A DNA stretch of 64,000 nt from Echinometra lucunter (Eukaryota > Echinodermata > Echinoidea > Camarodonta > Echinometridae), in assembly GCA_029962745.1 (NCBI GenBank), contig CM057153.1, forward strand, positions 35,667,340 through 35,731,339, read 5' to 3'. Every line of letters starts with the position of its first letter. The stretch's first letter is position 1. Both the position numbers and the translations under genes were made by a program. This document shows, in pieces, positions 12,801 to 24,578 of this stretch. Below the pieces are notes generated by a model. The model made no database searches, had not been told where the DNA came from, and was given only the letters and a program-made list of their open reading frames with translations.

Positions 12801-14827
12801 GATGAAGGCAGTCCTTTCAAGCGCCATAGCTTCGACTTCCCTGCAGCACGCAGTAGCGTTCATTCAGCAGCGGCAAGGCATCGCAGCCTAACCTTAGCAC
12901 CTCGTCAACCATTGGTTGGAGAGAGCCGTATGAGAACTAGTTACACAGCCCCACAGTTGTCTCAAGGTAGCCAGTGCAGTACGCTACCTTTTCTAATTTG
13001 CTTTTTAGATATTTTCATAAAGGAAGTATTATTCCTAAATTGAACAAGCTTTTCTTTTAATCTTCAATTACCAAACGGACTGGAATTTCAATTCAATTCA
13101 TTTCAAAGAAGCATTTATTTTCTTCCACCTGACTTGCAGGAGTTATCAATCTTTTTTTTCAATTGTGTACAGTTTATACGTGGTAACATAATATCTTACA
13201 ATAAATCAAGGAAGAAGGCGAGGTCCCTAAAAACGAGTGCTTGTGACGGGTTCGCCTGAACAACTTAGCACAAATATCAAAATATATAGGAGGGTGGAGG
13301 GGAGAGAGCTTAGAGTAAAGAGAAAAGAAGAAGCAGAAGTAGTAGAAGAAGACTGCAGAAGTAGTAGAAGAAGACTGCAACAGTAACTTTTGTAGTTTGT
13401 TACATGCATGTAAACTATACAGTGACAATGGCAGGATTATGATTTACAGTACGGTTTACAGTTTACTTACTATGTTTTCAGGTAATCAGACAATGGTAAG
13501 AAGGTTTAGTCCCAGCCAGCAGTTTTTAAATTGGTATTAGGCATTTTTCATCGAGAGTAATCTTTATGCGTATTATTCCATTATTTCCATATTTCCATGG
13601 TGTCAAAGTGTTTTCGGAAGCAAAGATTCCGCTCATCCTTTTATGAGCTCACCCCACTCCTCTCAGACCCTCGTTCCAGATGTTACATTGCCATTTGATA
13701 TCATTTCAGTTGATGGAGTTTTATTCAAAATATGCTTTTCAGAAATATAACTCATGGGTTCTGAATTTACCTATTATAATATTTTTCTTTCAAGTTATCA
13801 TTGTAAGAAGTATCCACCGTACCTCAACCTGATTGAAGCATGTAAAGTTTTCTCATCTGTGGGGTATCCCAATGAATATTTAGTGAGTTGGATTTTCATT
13901 TCATAATTTTTTTGTTTGCAAACAGATCACACAACAAGATCAAACTCATCAGATTCACTCTACCAAGAAGATCTTAGACACGAACTTGAGTACACCAGGA
14001 ACAGTGTGGAACGCCTTGACAAACAGGTATAAATATTGTTAGTGCGACCTGCTGATTGCGACACCCTCGATTTGTTGAAACATTTCAAGCACGTTTTGGG
14101 GGGAGATAAATTTCTTTAGGCTCATGAATTGCTTTCATACCAAACTCTGAAATGCCAGAAACTTTGATTATTTGGAAGTTATTTTAAAAAATTTTTTAAA
14201 GAGAATAAATAAATGCAAGTATGCATCAAGTTCGATATGCACTTACTACTCATGTGTTATTCCGTTCAACACAAGGTATCAAACCTGAGCAGAGATGTGT
14301 CCAACTTAAGCCAGGACTTGAGGGCGGTTGTCAAGCTGCTTCAGGTCATAAGTCCAATTGCATCATCCTCAGCCAACCAAGGTATAAACGCAGCTGCCTC
14401 CTCATCAGGCCTTAATGGTCCAGCCACACCAGGTCTTCCCGCCCCTCCACAGCCATGTGTGATGACAGTCAAAATCGGTCAGGGTGGCGAGGAGGATATC
14501 ATCCATGTACAGAGACAAGATGGCGTTTTAGAGACCAGTCTTGGTGGGGGAATTCCCGAGTTACCCCCAGGCACTATGGGGCCAACGGTTGCAGCCCTGA
14601 CTAACGCCGTGATGGCTTCTGCCAGCAGCAACAGCGCATGCTCCACATTGGAACGACCAAGGAAAAGAACGAACAGCAGTGAAACAGCGAAGGACGAAGA
14701 GGGTGCTGCTGGGACCAGCGTAAAGCAAACAAATCTAGTCTTGTTCCAGGGACCTGATGAAACCATGACTGAATCAGAGAGTCTGGAGAGATTAGACTAT
14801 GACTCAGAAAATGGAACCGATTTATGA
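8787..14827 (+). CDS. ELK-type KCNH voltage-gated K+ channel, 3' eight exons (partial)
   Basis: Membrane potassium channel of the EAG/ERG/ELK superfamily. Only the cytosolic C-terminal half is here: 504 residues plus stop in exons 8787-8929, 9401-9506, 9730-9838, 10859-10960, 12079-12296, 12782-12966, 13926-14026 and 14276-14827. All introns are GT/AG and all junction phases agree. Domain order is cyclic-nucleotide-binding-homology domain, basic linker, acidic Ser/Thr-rich tail, a block beginning [13 protein letters not shown] (also found in vertebrate ELK channels), a coiled coil, and a low-complexity end. The RVVDG block and the coiled coil assign it to ELK (KCNH3/4/8) rather than EAG or ERG. 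PAS domain, S1-S6 and pore are missing because no upstream exon was found in the window. Which vertebrate paralogue is closest cannot be decided; a single invertebrate ELK is expected. Confidence 0.92.
10859..12296 (+). CDS. ELK exons: basic linker and acidic Ser/Thr-rich tail
   Basis: Exon 10859-10960 encodes 34 residues with a strongly basic end ([12 protein letters not shown]). Exon 12079-12296 encodes an acidic, Ser/Thr-rich segment (for example [14 protein letters not shown]) ending PPDLSPR across the splice. Both start in phase 0; the first is bounded by TTTCAG and GTGAGT, the second by AACAG and GTATGA. No folded domain is recognised; this matches the poorly conserved distal tail of ELK channels. 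Another phase-0 exon between these two cannot be excluded. Confidence 0.8.
12335..12560 (+). pseudogene. Decayed tandem copies of the end of the upstream ELK exon
   Basis: The intron just after exon 12079-12296 contains degenerate copies of that exon's last ~55 bases. The clearest, 12496-12560, keeps GTCAGCAACTC, then ATATCAGTCCGAG followed by a GTGAAT donor-like end, mirroring GTCAGCAACTCC...ATCTCAGTCCAAG|GTATGA of the real exon. Weaker copies begin near 12341 and 12419. The copies are out of frame with the exon and are not expected to be coding. Confidence 0.5.
12782..14827 (+). CDS. ELK exons: conserved VVDG block, coiled coil and C-terminus
   Basis: Exon 12782-12966 opens with [12 protein letters not shown], matching the S-P-R-I-V-D-G-I-E-D segment of vertebrate ELK channels. 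Exons 13926-14026 and 14276-14827 encode a heptad-patterned coiled coil ([17 protein letters not shown], then [19 protein letters not shown]), comparable to the distal coiled coil of KCNH3. The last ~150 residues are Ser/Ala/Pro-rich with an acidic end. The protein ends N-G-T-D-L, which fits a class I PDZ ligand (Ser/Thr at -2, Leu at 0). The stop is TGA at 14825-14827. Confidence 0.88.
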
Positions 14828-17800
14828 AATTGTTCCTTTTCCACATCTTATCAAGAAAGAGAAAGAAAACAAAAAACTTTCATCCGTGCATTCCTTGCTC
14901 ATTTACTCATGACTCTTCAGCTTTATTTTCCAACCAATTTCATTTGTGTACCTCGATTTTGATCTACGCAAACATGACAATGTTGTTTCATAACCTTTGA
15001 AGTGTTATGCTCCAAGAGCAATCGCTTTGAAATCGTTATTATAGGTATGAACTGTAAGACTTTTTGATTTTTCAAGGGGTTTTGCACATTTTTACATTGT
15101 TTTATATGCCAAATAGGTAGTTTTTTGTAATGTCATCGTATGGAGGTATTTTCCGACATTATGCATTATTGTACTAACTACACCTGGTACATTTGAGGCT
15201 GAAGCTTTAATACTGATAATGTAGATAGTTATAATATCCACGTCTTGTACGTTTATTGCACAACACCGCATACTTTGCACAAATGTGTTCTTTGTCTTTA
15301 CTGTTTCGCAGGGGTCTGCCTTATATGATGTAATTATACTGAAACCACACTTGAGCATAAATCAAAAGATAATCAGGGCATCATAAGAATGGAAATTCTC
15401 AGCGTCAAACATTCATGTTGGAGAAAAATGGATATCGTGTGTACAGAATTTTTTGCTCTTTCTGAACTATGATATGATATGATAGATGGTTTTGGCTCCA
15501 CAAATCAAAGGTTACTAAAACCAACTAAAAATGTTAGTATTTGTAATAAATGGGGCTACATTATATTCTTAAATCTTGGTTGTTGTTGTTGTTTTTTTAA
15601 TGATCACGAGGATATTTCTCATTCTAGTCGCGTGGCTGGTTGATATGAAAAAGTTTATGTTCAAATCCATGTATAGGGTAGTAATATTTGGCCTTTATGA
15701 GGAGGTAGTAACAGGTTTATCTGCACAATGGTAACTACGGTAAACAGTTGTTATGCAGTTCAGTAAGGGAAAAACTTTGGATCTATTTCCATCTCTTTCA
15801 ATACCTGTAACAAATTGAGATTTATTTATTCGCTGAGAATAATTTGATATTATTTTAAGCCAGTCTTGAGGGCCTAGTTCTACTGATAGCAAATTTTTAT
15901 GAAGCCTTCTAGCGATTTACATTCATTCTACACATTCATTCTACATTCTACTCATGACGTCAGTATGTGGTCTGAAAGGTATAGTGATGCTTTACTGCAA
16001 GCTAGGAAGAATATTAATTGTCCCAAAAAAAATGTTACATGCGTGAAACACGACATGTTTGTATCAAGATTTTGTAGGTAATTACGGCGATTCGTTTCTT
16101 CATGTGCCCCATTAAATACACATACACAAACCAATGTTTACTTAGAACTGAAAACTATTTCCCGCGCATTGACTTAAGGGAATTTCAAATGTATAAAAAT
16201 TGAACTTGAAAAAAGATTCAGTTTTCACTTCGAATTGCTATAGCGGTCCTTTAAGTAGCGACTACTTCTTTTTTATTTTTTTTTTCAAGCAGCGAATACT
16301 ATTGTTTTCTGAGATTTATCGGTGTATCGGTTGCCTGTTCTCAATGTGTTTATGTTAATATTTCATCTTAATCACTGTCCATGATGTGAATACCGGCATT
16401 TCAATTCAGTGATGTGAAAGAGAGGCCCATTTAGTCCATCGCGAAGCAATAGTCATAACATCCTGTCACGGTGTCAAAACGGATTTTGTAACTGAATTGG
16501 ATGAGAAGAGGGAGAGATCAGGCGTATTATTTGCTCATTATTCGATAACATGGTTTTCGATGTCATTACTACCTTGAAACTCAGGGAACACACTTGGGTA
16601 TGTTAATCGAACAAAATACATTTCTCTAGGAAAAAGAAATAAATACTGGTTAGCTAAAATAGTAGTCCTTTTCCATTTTCCATCTTTCCATCATCACTGA
16701 TAAATGTCTCCCTATCTTTCACAAATGATGAACTTGATGAAAGAATTTGCATAGGGGTTAACACTACTCATTGGTGTTTTGTTTATTCTACTTCTCAAAG
16801 ACTATACCGATATCAAATTTGCTAGTATCGTCTATTATTTATTCAGTGAATGTCCATCCAAACCTAGATTGTAGCCATGATAATAGTTACTATCATCATC
16901 ATGATCACCGCATTCAACGTCGTCATCAACATAATCATCATCACCTTCACATTCACCATCATTGTGATCATCATCACCTTCATTTTCATTACTATCATCA
17001 TCATCATCATCATCACTATCATTCTCATTACCATCATCCATATCATCACCATTACCATTACCATCATCACCATCATCACCATCATCATCACCGCCATTCT
17101 TTGGTTATTTTTAATTATTTTCAGACCGCAAGAATGGTAGTGTTGTTGCTAAATCAACACAACGGTCTATGGCGGAGCACTGCAGCACCAGAAATCATGT
17201 TTTTTGAGACCACCTTTCAAGGGAAGTACGAATGATGTTTGTGGAGTCATTATTTATATGATTTATGTGATGAGTCATTTCTTATGATTCATTTACCACA
17301 ATTGACAGGATGTCATTATATCTGGAAATAAACGGCAATGTTTGGGAAAATTAATTGTAAAGGGATAGTGCAATTAATGCCATTTACGAAATTCGTAGAT
17401 ACAGCTTTATGACAAGTGCATAAACAGGAGGTTCTTAAGTCAATGTCCTTCATCAAAACAAACGAAAGTGAATGTAACTCTGTATTTAACTTATCTTATA
17501 ATAATCCAAAGCCCCAATGTTTACACGTTCTGACGTTGGTTCATATTTGTATCGGATATTGTGAATTATAAACACGAGTTTAAATTATCTGATCAAATCC
17601 TCTTTTAGAAATGTTGAAAGGAGGTCTGTCATTTACTGCTCTTGTAATTGAAAACTCCAGGTTTTATAATCTCATATTGTGAGAGGAAACCATTGGCATT
17701 CTAAACAGGAAACGATAACTCACGGACAAGGCTCGTTATCTTCATCTTAACTGTCTATGTAACGTTTTTGAGGATTATATTCAGTTTTGGTCAGGTCTCG

Positions 17801-18160
17801 AATGGAAAGTATATTGTCATATAGACATATCTAATTACGTTGATTTTGATAAGTGTTATGCGATCCGTGTATCGTTCGTGGAGCTATGCTATGGTTAAAT
17901 GGCTTCCAGGAAAATACCAAGATTACAGTATTTATTTCTTCGTCTAGAATCATGTCTTGTAACATAATGTAAATTCGTTACTATATTGGATTATTATATT
18001 CTTCTTTACAGATTGTTAATAATTTATGCATGATATATATTATGGGATTATGTATGTAATGCTGTATAAAGGCTGATATATTACGAGTGTACAGAATTGC
18101 TTGTATTGCCTATTTGTACGTGTATAGTATTGGGATAATAAAATGGCATATGCTGTTTTT
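14828..18160 (+). other. ELK 3' UTR candidate and downstream flank
   Basis: No ORF with recognisable content. AATAAA signals occur at 15545-15550 and 18137-18142, giving possible 3' UTRs of about 0.7 or 3.3 kb. A CAT/ATC microsatellite lies inside at 16886-17096. Which signal is used cannot be decided from sequence. Confidence 0.5.
16886..17096. repeat. Imperfect CAT/ATC trinucleotide microsatellite
   Basis: About 210 bases of CAT/ATC repeats with frequent ACC and ATT interruptions. Every frame is long and open, giving apparent His-, Ile-, Met- or Asp-rich proteins on both strands, none of which looks like a real gene. Confidence 0.9.
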
Positions 18161-18560
18161 TTTCACATGGCGGTGTTAAAGTTTCATTATTCCTACAGCG
18201 GTGGTGTCTTCTTTTGGTGACACTGGTTGCATTATCTTTTGATTTAGAAGGCTAGAATGATATATAATACATGGGCACCCCCCCCCCCCCCAACAGTGGT
18301 GTCGAGTTATTCACTCAGTTCACGTGTTAGGCATAATATTTTAATCAATGTAATGCACACTGCAAATATCAGTCATGTTAGTTGTTAACCTGTTAACCAA
18401 GCCTCTAGCAATCAGTTTGGTCATGAAAAGTCACTGTTGTTCAAGCAATATGCATCAAAACTGCAGTTTTGCTGAATATGAAGCTGAAAACCGGTTCTGG
18501 ATACTGACACGAGATTAAGGCCTCGGTCACATTGACCGATAATGACTATAATAACAAGAT

Positions 18561-19074
18561 TCTACCGTGTGCGTCCAAAGAAAAAGTTTACACTTAAAAA
18601 ATTGCTTTTTCAGAACTCAATTTTGATGAGGAAAATTACCATTCATGTTTTGAAGAAGTATGTTATCCTGCGCCATTGGGTACCATTTTTGTATGGTATA
18701 TGTTCATGCTTGAATGAACAGGTGACATTGTTTGAGAGAGTGTAAAAATCGATTTGCGCCACATGATGTACTGTGGTGCATTACATATGCAGCTTTCAAT
18801 AGGCCTTTGCCATTTTTGTAAGCTCGTGCTCCCGAAGCTTGCCCGACTTGGCAGGCATCACATAGGCATTACTTTGGAGCAAATCGATTTTTACACTCTT
18901 GCAATAATGCCTCCTGTTCATCCAAGCGTGAACATATACCACACAAAAATGGTACCAAAGGACAAAATACCTCATCCAAATCATGTATAATAATTTTCCA
19001 TTCAAAGCTGAGCTTTGAAAATTTTGTTTAAAAAAATCTTCTAGGTGTAAACTCTTTTGGTACACTCTACAGTT
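18561..19074. repeat. Long inverted repeat (foldback element), arms about 195 bp
   Basis: The left arm (about 18561-18757) and right arm (about 18879-19074) are imperfect inverted copies around a ~120-bp loop. Matching points include GGTACCATTTTTGT and GTATATGTTCA in the left arm and their reverse complements in the right arm, and an exact TGTAAAAATCGATTTGC at the loop side of both arms. Open frames across the arms are by-products of the symmetry. It resembles a non-autonomous foldback or MITE-like element. Confidence 0.8.
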
Positions 19075-19115
19075 GCCTTACTGCTGACAGGCACGAGCAT
19101 ATTTACATGTACATA

Positions 19116-19257
19116 CACTGCAAAAACTGTGATGTTAAATTGGTGTTAAATTAATACCACTGGTGTTTATATAGGACAACTCTGATGGTGGTGTTGTCTT
19201 ATATAAACACCAGTGGTGTTGATTGAACACCAATTTAACACCACCGTTTTTGCAGTG
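19116..19257. mobile_element. TA-flanked MITE (142 bp) with CACTGCAAAAAC termini
   Basis: The ends CACTGCAAAAAC (19116) and its inverted form GTTTTTGCAGTG (ending 19257) are flanked by TA on both sides, the duplication left by Tc1/mariner-type transposases. The arms continue inward with [14 protein letters not shown] words and a central mirrored TATATAAACACCAGTGGTGTT. There is no coding capacity, so mobilisation would have to be in trans. Confidence 0.85.
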
Positions 19258-19259
19258 TA

Positions 19260-21422
19260 TCATATCAGAATGTGTACCTTTGATTGGAAATCTCATCATC
19301 GTAATCGTTATCCGTTAAATGTGACACTTACTGTGTTCAGACGAAAAATTTCAACATTTTGGAAAAACTCTTTGTAAAAAATCGCGCTGCCTCCGATAGG
19401 TGAATCTCTAACTTCCGCAAATCATTTTTCTGGGCACCAAAACTACACACAGTCGGTCAGTTTGCAAAAAAGTTTTATCATTTTGGCAGTCCAAAGTATT
19501 TCGTCTCATAAAACACATACATCATTGAAGTTTTTAGTTTACTTGACGTGCTGAAAGTTGATATAACCAGAGCCTGAATCAAAATAACTAACATGGAAAC
19601 TTTTGCTGTTTATTTTGATATATTGTTTCTCTATTTGTTATTATTGTTCATTGTTATTTGGGCGGATAACGTGTGGGAAAGCGATGACTAAATACCTCGG
19701 ATTGCCCTTTTCACAAACAAAACGAAAATAATGTCATTTTGTAACACATCAAGGAGGAGTTTATTATTGTTATTCTCCTAAAACAAATGATAAAGAAACT
19801 ACATTGCAAATCATTAATGATTCAACAGAAGAATGAACAGGACATTAGCCAGAAACAAGGAGAAGAACCTGAGGATTGCAATAATTGCAACAACAAAAAT
19901 CTGACTACGCAACGATAGATATACAACACAGCATACTGTTATAGGATATACTTGACAATGAACTGCAAATCAAATAAAAATAGGCACCTGAATTTATATT
20001 TCGACGAAAATAGAGCAGCTATCTTTTTTTTATTTACATTCGTGTCTCAGTCAATCACAGAGTAGAAGATGACAGCTATAAAAGAACAGTGCATTTGTAA
20101 TGATTTGTATTTCACTACAATACAATAACTATAATGCGTTTGAAGGTTGACAGAGTACATCCTAAAAATTGCAACAATAGAAGACGAAAAGTTAAGTACC
20201 AGTTAGAATTCTACTTGAAGTTAATAGTACTGTATTCTCGAAGAGCATGATGATTTGCTGGTAGACAAAAAAAACAGCCTCCTGTTTTGTTCTCTGTGAT
20301 TGTACGTAAAAGGTTCAGCAATAAGAAACAATAATTATCAACTTCGTCGCCATTGCCATTATATAGCACTGAAACTATAAACGTTTACTTTTTGTGCCTA
20401 TTTTTAAACATGACAGTAGACAGATTACTCCTCATATCATCTGTGATTATTTCCTACAGGTCAAAATGCTAATTTCTAGATGTTTAGGAACGGAGCCAGG
20501 AGAAAATCACAGCAGGAAATTGCACTTTTATATGGTACTTCGGGTAACGTTTGCTTTCATTTCATCGACTACAATATTATTCTAGCAGAGATGTTTTGTG
20601 AAACAGTGTATGTTTTGATATCGTCAATATAATTTTTTGTTTTGAAAATCTACGAATTTCTAAAACACAAACAGAGAGAGCTTGATCAAATAAGGAAACA
20701 TGAAGGGATCCTTTTACACGCGAAGAGTACCACGCGCTGCCGGGAACTAGAGGCAGCCAAATCATGGAAACCTGAAGTTCGCACATTTTGAATTGAAATA
20801 CACTCCAGAAATCAACAAAAAGTGCTTGATACATTCGTATAAAAAATATTATATGATAAAACATGGAAAAGAGATATTTGAAAGGGTGGAGAGAATAGAC
20901 TTTAATATTAAACATTAAGCAAAAAAGCAAAGCCGTGATATCAAGTCATTACAAAGGACATGAAGGGTGGCAATGGATTATGAAAAATCAAGTGTAGAAC
21001 CAGATGTACAGGAAAAGTTGGGGTGAACAGAAAAACCAATCAGAAAAATGTTCTGACATAACCTTTCCTCAATGATAATGCAGACGCTTTTCATTAATGT
21101 TATTCTTCTTCTTCTTCTTCTTCTTCACTGTTAGAAAGAAATCCAGCATGAAAATGCTATATTAGATTTGACTAAAGGAGAGAACGCGGGCAAATCTTAA
21201 TGTGGAAGCAAACGATGAGAGACTATGAATCTATGGACCGGGTGGCAGAATAGCTAGCATTGTGCTAAACAAGTTATCCATTATAGTCTCTACCGCTATG
21301 AGAGTTATCCAAAAATATTTAAAAAAACAAAAACAAAAACAGGAATACGCTCCTCTTGGTCCTGCGATACTCCTTCCCCTCCCTTCTCCTCTCTCCCTCT
21401 TTCTCTCTCTCTCTCCCTCTCT

Positions 21423-21461
<39 letters not shown>

Positions 21462-21703
21462 GGTTCGCCCGACAGAATTCACTCTGCATGCTTCTAATCT
21501 GAGTGTGAGAGTAATAGTTTTAAGCACGCAGTTGAGTTTGTACAAATACTACATTATTGAATCTCCAACTCCTCAACTTACAGTAGATAATTCTAATCCT
21601 AATGGATAGAAAAGTTTTTTTCCTTTCTTGCAAACACGGCTCTATTTTTTTGTTTTTTTAATCCATCAGAAATTTGATTTATATGTACATGGTACATCCT
21701 AAT
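19260..21703. other. Non-coding flank between MITE and Toll-like receptor
   Basis: No supported gene. Contains a TTC run (about 21104-21126) and a CT-rich microsatellite (about 21371-21460). The 117-codon open frame on the minus strand at 20577-20930 has no recognisable domain. The part nearest 21704 is probably the 3' UTR of the Toll-like receptor. Confidence 0.5.
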
Positions 21704-24385
21704 CTAAATCGGAAGAGTATAATTCAGCTTTGTGGTGACGCGGACACTCTTCATAAACATTTCCCAGAAGTATTCCTGATTCCTCGGGTCTGCATCCCAC
21801 TGGAGATAGGGTCGGTTTACACTTAGCAATAGCCGAATCAGATAAGGAAGATCTTCATCTGCGATATCGTCCAAGAACACAAAAAGAACCGCATCGCGTT
21901 TGGCATAGTTCACGTGTTGCAAGGCTATGCGTAGTTTGGTGAGGTACCAACTGTCTCTGATTGCTCTTTGACTGACGACGAATACAGACTTGTAGCTATT
22001 GTCGATGACATGGACAACGGCATCGAGTCGGAACATGCCAAGGGGAAGCTTGTCGTCCCCGTCGATCAGGGTGACTTCTGGATCTCGCTCCACAATGTTT
22101 GGCACCAAATACTCCTTGACCCATTCCTCGTCGCCGTCTTCGAAAATGACATTGATGTCGTAGTCGTAATCGATGGTCTCAATGATTTCACTGTAACCGA
22201 TGATGCAGAGTTTCAAGAGAAAGCACTTGTAGTTGACCCACCATCGATTATAGTATAGCACAACCATGATAGCTAAAATAATTACAGATGCCACTGATAT
22301 GCAGGAGTACAATAGAATTCTTGGACCGCAATAGAGGGCGGGCTCAAACTCTTTGAAGGGTTTACCTTCGAGTTCTGTGGAAGAAGCACTAGAGCAAACG
22401 CTGTCATCTAAAATTATTTCTGTACTGGTATTTTGTATCCAGTTTCGGAACCATTTATTTTTGCAATTACAGGAAAGTGCTTTACTGGATAAATCTAAAG
22501 TAGACAAAGAGGGCATAATTGGAGCTAGAATCTTTTCTGTGATGACTTCTACGTTCGTGCTCGATAGGCTCACTATAGATAACTTCGTAGAGTGTGCAAA
22601 AATCTGATCATCTAAGCTTGAGATAGGGTTTCTACTCAGGAAAAGCGAAGAGAGACTCCCCTGATCGCGAAATATCTTGGGATGAAGTTCTTTTAAGGCA
22701 TTGTCGTCAAAGGAAAGATCTTGAAGCTGGAAAAGGCCTTCAAACAGGTCTGGGTGTAATCCGGTTAGAGACATGCCTTGAAGGTTCAGTTGTAAAAGGT
22801 TTTGAAGGCCTTTGAAAGATTCACTTGGTAATTCCCCGGTCAGCAAGTTGCCACTTAAATCGAGATATCTTAATTTGTGAAGGTCAGAAAATAGAGATGC
22901 ATTACTTTCCTTGTCCCATATATCAGAGACATGAAGGTAATTGTTGCTCAAAGTTAACTCAGTTAGTAATGACATGCCAGTAAATGTGTGCATAGGGTCT
23001 AGTGAGTTGAGACCTGATTCACTCAGATCAAGACTTCTTAGAGTGGGTACAACGCCAAAACTAATCGGGCTCATCAGTGAATTTCCACCCATCTGGAGGA
23101 CTTCTAAGCTGGTGAGTCCATCAAGCGAATCGGGACGGATCACTCTGATAGAATTGGCCACTAGTATCAAGTAACGCAAAACTTTCAAACCAACGAATGC
23201 TTTCGATGGGATCTCATGCAGATAATTGTTGCTCAAGGAGAGTGTCTTTAGCGGTGGTTCCCAGGCTCCTGTTTCAGCTGGGGTCTTTAAAGATACAATC
23301 TGGCAACCATCAAGGTAGAGTTCTTCCAGTGAGGACAAGTTGTTAAAACCTGATGGCGATATTATCGCCATTCTATTCCCAACCAAATGTAAAGTTTCCA
23401 GTCTTCTTAAATGATGAAAAACGTTATCCGGAATAGATGATATGTTGTTCCTGCTTAAGGATAACGTTACCAAGGTAGATGTTTCCAAAGGACTAAAGAT
23501 ATCAGCAGATAGATTAGTTAAAGATGATTCCTCCAAATTTAAGTAAGCGAAATAAGGAGCTTTTACAACAGCTTCAAATACTTCTACAACTCCTTTTTGG
23601 AATAAACGATTCTTTGTAAAGTAGATTCCATGGACATCGAGTCCTTGTAGACTGTTTGGCTCTATCGACAATATGTCATTCGAAGTAAACTTAATAAGAT
23701 TGATTTTACTACAAACATTTAGATTGTTCAAATCGCCATCTTGCACTCGTTGAATATGATTATCGCTAAGATCTATCAACATAAGTTTGCATTCTGTGGC
23801 AAAATTCATTCTAAACTTACACGAATGGATAGAGTTAGCTCCGAGGTCAATAAAAGTCAAATTGGGTGCCCTTAGGTCAAGGTCGGGTACCTCGGTAAAA
23901 TTATTATTTCTCAGAAAAATGTCCGTCATGTGGAGGTTCTGACTGAACAGTTGACTCGGTATGGTAGCCAGGATATTCCCAATTAAATTTACCGACTTCA
24001 AGAGATACAGTTCCAAAAATGCCCCTCCCTCAATATCCCAGATGACGTTATTCTTTAGCGATATGTCCACAAGACTGGTCAGTCCGGCGAAAGAGTGGTT
24101 GCAGATACGGTGGAGCAAGTTGTAGGAGAGGAACAAGTATTGCGTGTTCGGAGGAATGTCTCTTGGAACATCTGTGAGACCCCGATAGGAGCAGTTCACC
24201 GACCTCAAGGAGATGTCAACGTGACAGGATGTCCTTGATCCCCGATAGCTGCTGTCATACCCGGTAACATCATCGTCATGTCGCTTACTTCCATGCTCGT
24301 TCACCGCGGCAAGTGATGTTGTCCTTACCACCAACAAAGAAAGGTGGATAATACCGAAAAGAAATGGAATCAAAACCGATGCCAT
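21704..24385 (-). CDS. Toll-like receptor, single-exon, LRR-TM-TIR
   Basis: Type I membrane receptor of innate immunity; its TIR domain would recruit TIR adaptors such as MyD88. The start chosen is the second Met, giving 893 residues: it has a strong context (AAAATGG) and leads straight into a hydrophobic signal peptide (SVLIPFLFGIIHLSLLVV). The longer frame from 24409 adds eight residues in a poor context. Numbered on the longer form: N-terminal Cys-containing cap (about 60-90), about 22-23 leucine-rich repeats (about 90-645), one C-terminal Cys cap (CNCKNKWFRNW), a transmembrane helix (about 698-721) and a TIR domain (about 748-895) with box 1 YDINVIFE, a box 2 loop DGDDKLPLG and box 3 YFWEMF. 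A single Cys cap before the membrane fits vertebrate-like single-cysteine-cluster TLRs, the expanded class of echinoids. The frame is intact. Confidence 0.95.
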   Translation of the reverse strand: MASVLIPFLFGIIHLSLLVVRTTSLAAVNEHGSKRHDDDVTGYDSSYRGSRTSCHVDISLRSVNCSYRGLTDVPRDIPPNTQYLFLSYNLLHRICNHSFAGLTSLVDISLKNNVIWDIEGGAFLELYLLKSVNLIGNILATIPSQLFSQNLHMTDIFLRNNNFTEVPDLDLRAPNLTFIDLGANSIHSCKFRMNFATECKLMLIDLSDNHIQRVQDGDLNNLNVCSKINLIKFTSNDILSIEPNSLQGLDVHGIYFTKNRLFQKGVVEVFEAVVKAPYFAYLNLEESSLTNLSADIFSPLETSTLVTLSLSRNNISSIPDNVFHHLRRLETLHLVGNRMAIISPSGFNNLSSLEELYLDGCQIVSLKTPAETGAWEPPLKTLSLSNNYLHEIPSKAFVGLKVLRYLILVANSIRVIRPDSLDGLTSLEVLQMGGNSLMSPISFGVVPTLRSLDLSESGLNSLDPMHTFTGMSLLTELTLSNNYLHVSDIWDKESNASLFSDLHKLRYLDLSGNLLTGELPSESFKGLQNLLQLNLQGMSLTGLHPDLFEGLFQLQDLSFDDNALKELHPKIFRDQGSLSSLFLSRNPISSLDDQIFAHSTKLSIVSLSSTNVEVITEKILAPIMPSLSTLDLSSKALSCNCKNKWFRNWIQNTSTEIILDDSVCSSASSTELEGKPFKEFEPALYCGPRILLYSCISVASVIILAIMVVLYYNRWWVNYKCFLLKLCIIGYSEIIETIDYDYDINVIFEDGDEEWVKEYLVPNIVERDPEVTLIDGDDKLPLGMFRLDAVVHVIDNSYKSVFVVSQRAIRDSWYLTKLRIALQHVNYAKRDAVLFVFLDDIADEDLPYLIRLLLSVNRPYLQWDADPRNQEYFWEMFMKSVRVTTKLNYTLPI

Positions 24386-24404
24386 TTTATTTCCCTTGTT
24401 TACC

Positions 24405-24507
24405 TGCATATGAAGAACGAGAAATAATAAATATTGGTTGATATCAAAGGGCTTCTCTTATGGCATATAAGTCCATTTCTTTAGAGATGTGAACAGTAAT
24501 ACTGATA

Positions 24508-24578
<71 letters not shown>

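Noticed and set aside
16771..17235. His-rich 154-codon frame
   Set aside because: It is produced by the CAT microsatellite and has no conserved flanks.
18754..19065. Overlapping open frames on both strands (78 and 89 codons)
   Set aside because: They lie across the arms of an inverted repeat; symmetry and AT content explain them.
20577..20930. 117-codon minus-strand frame near the Toll-like receptor
   Set aside because: No domain, no signal or membrane pattern of a known family, and no splice context; a chance frame.
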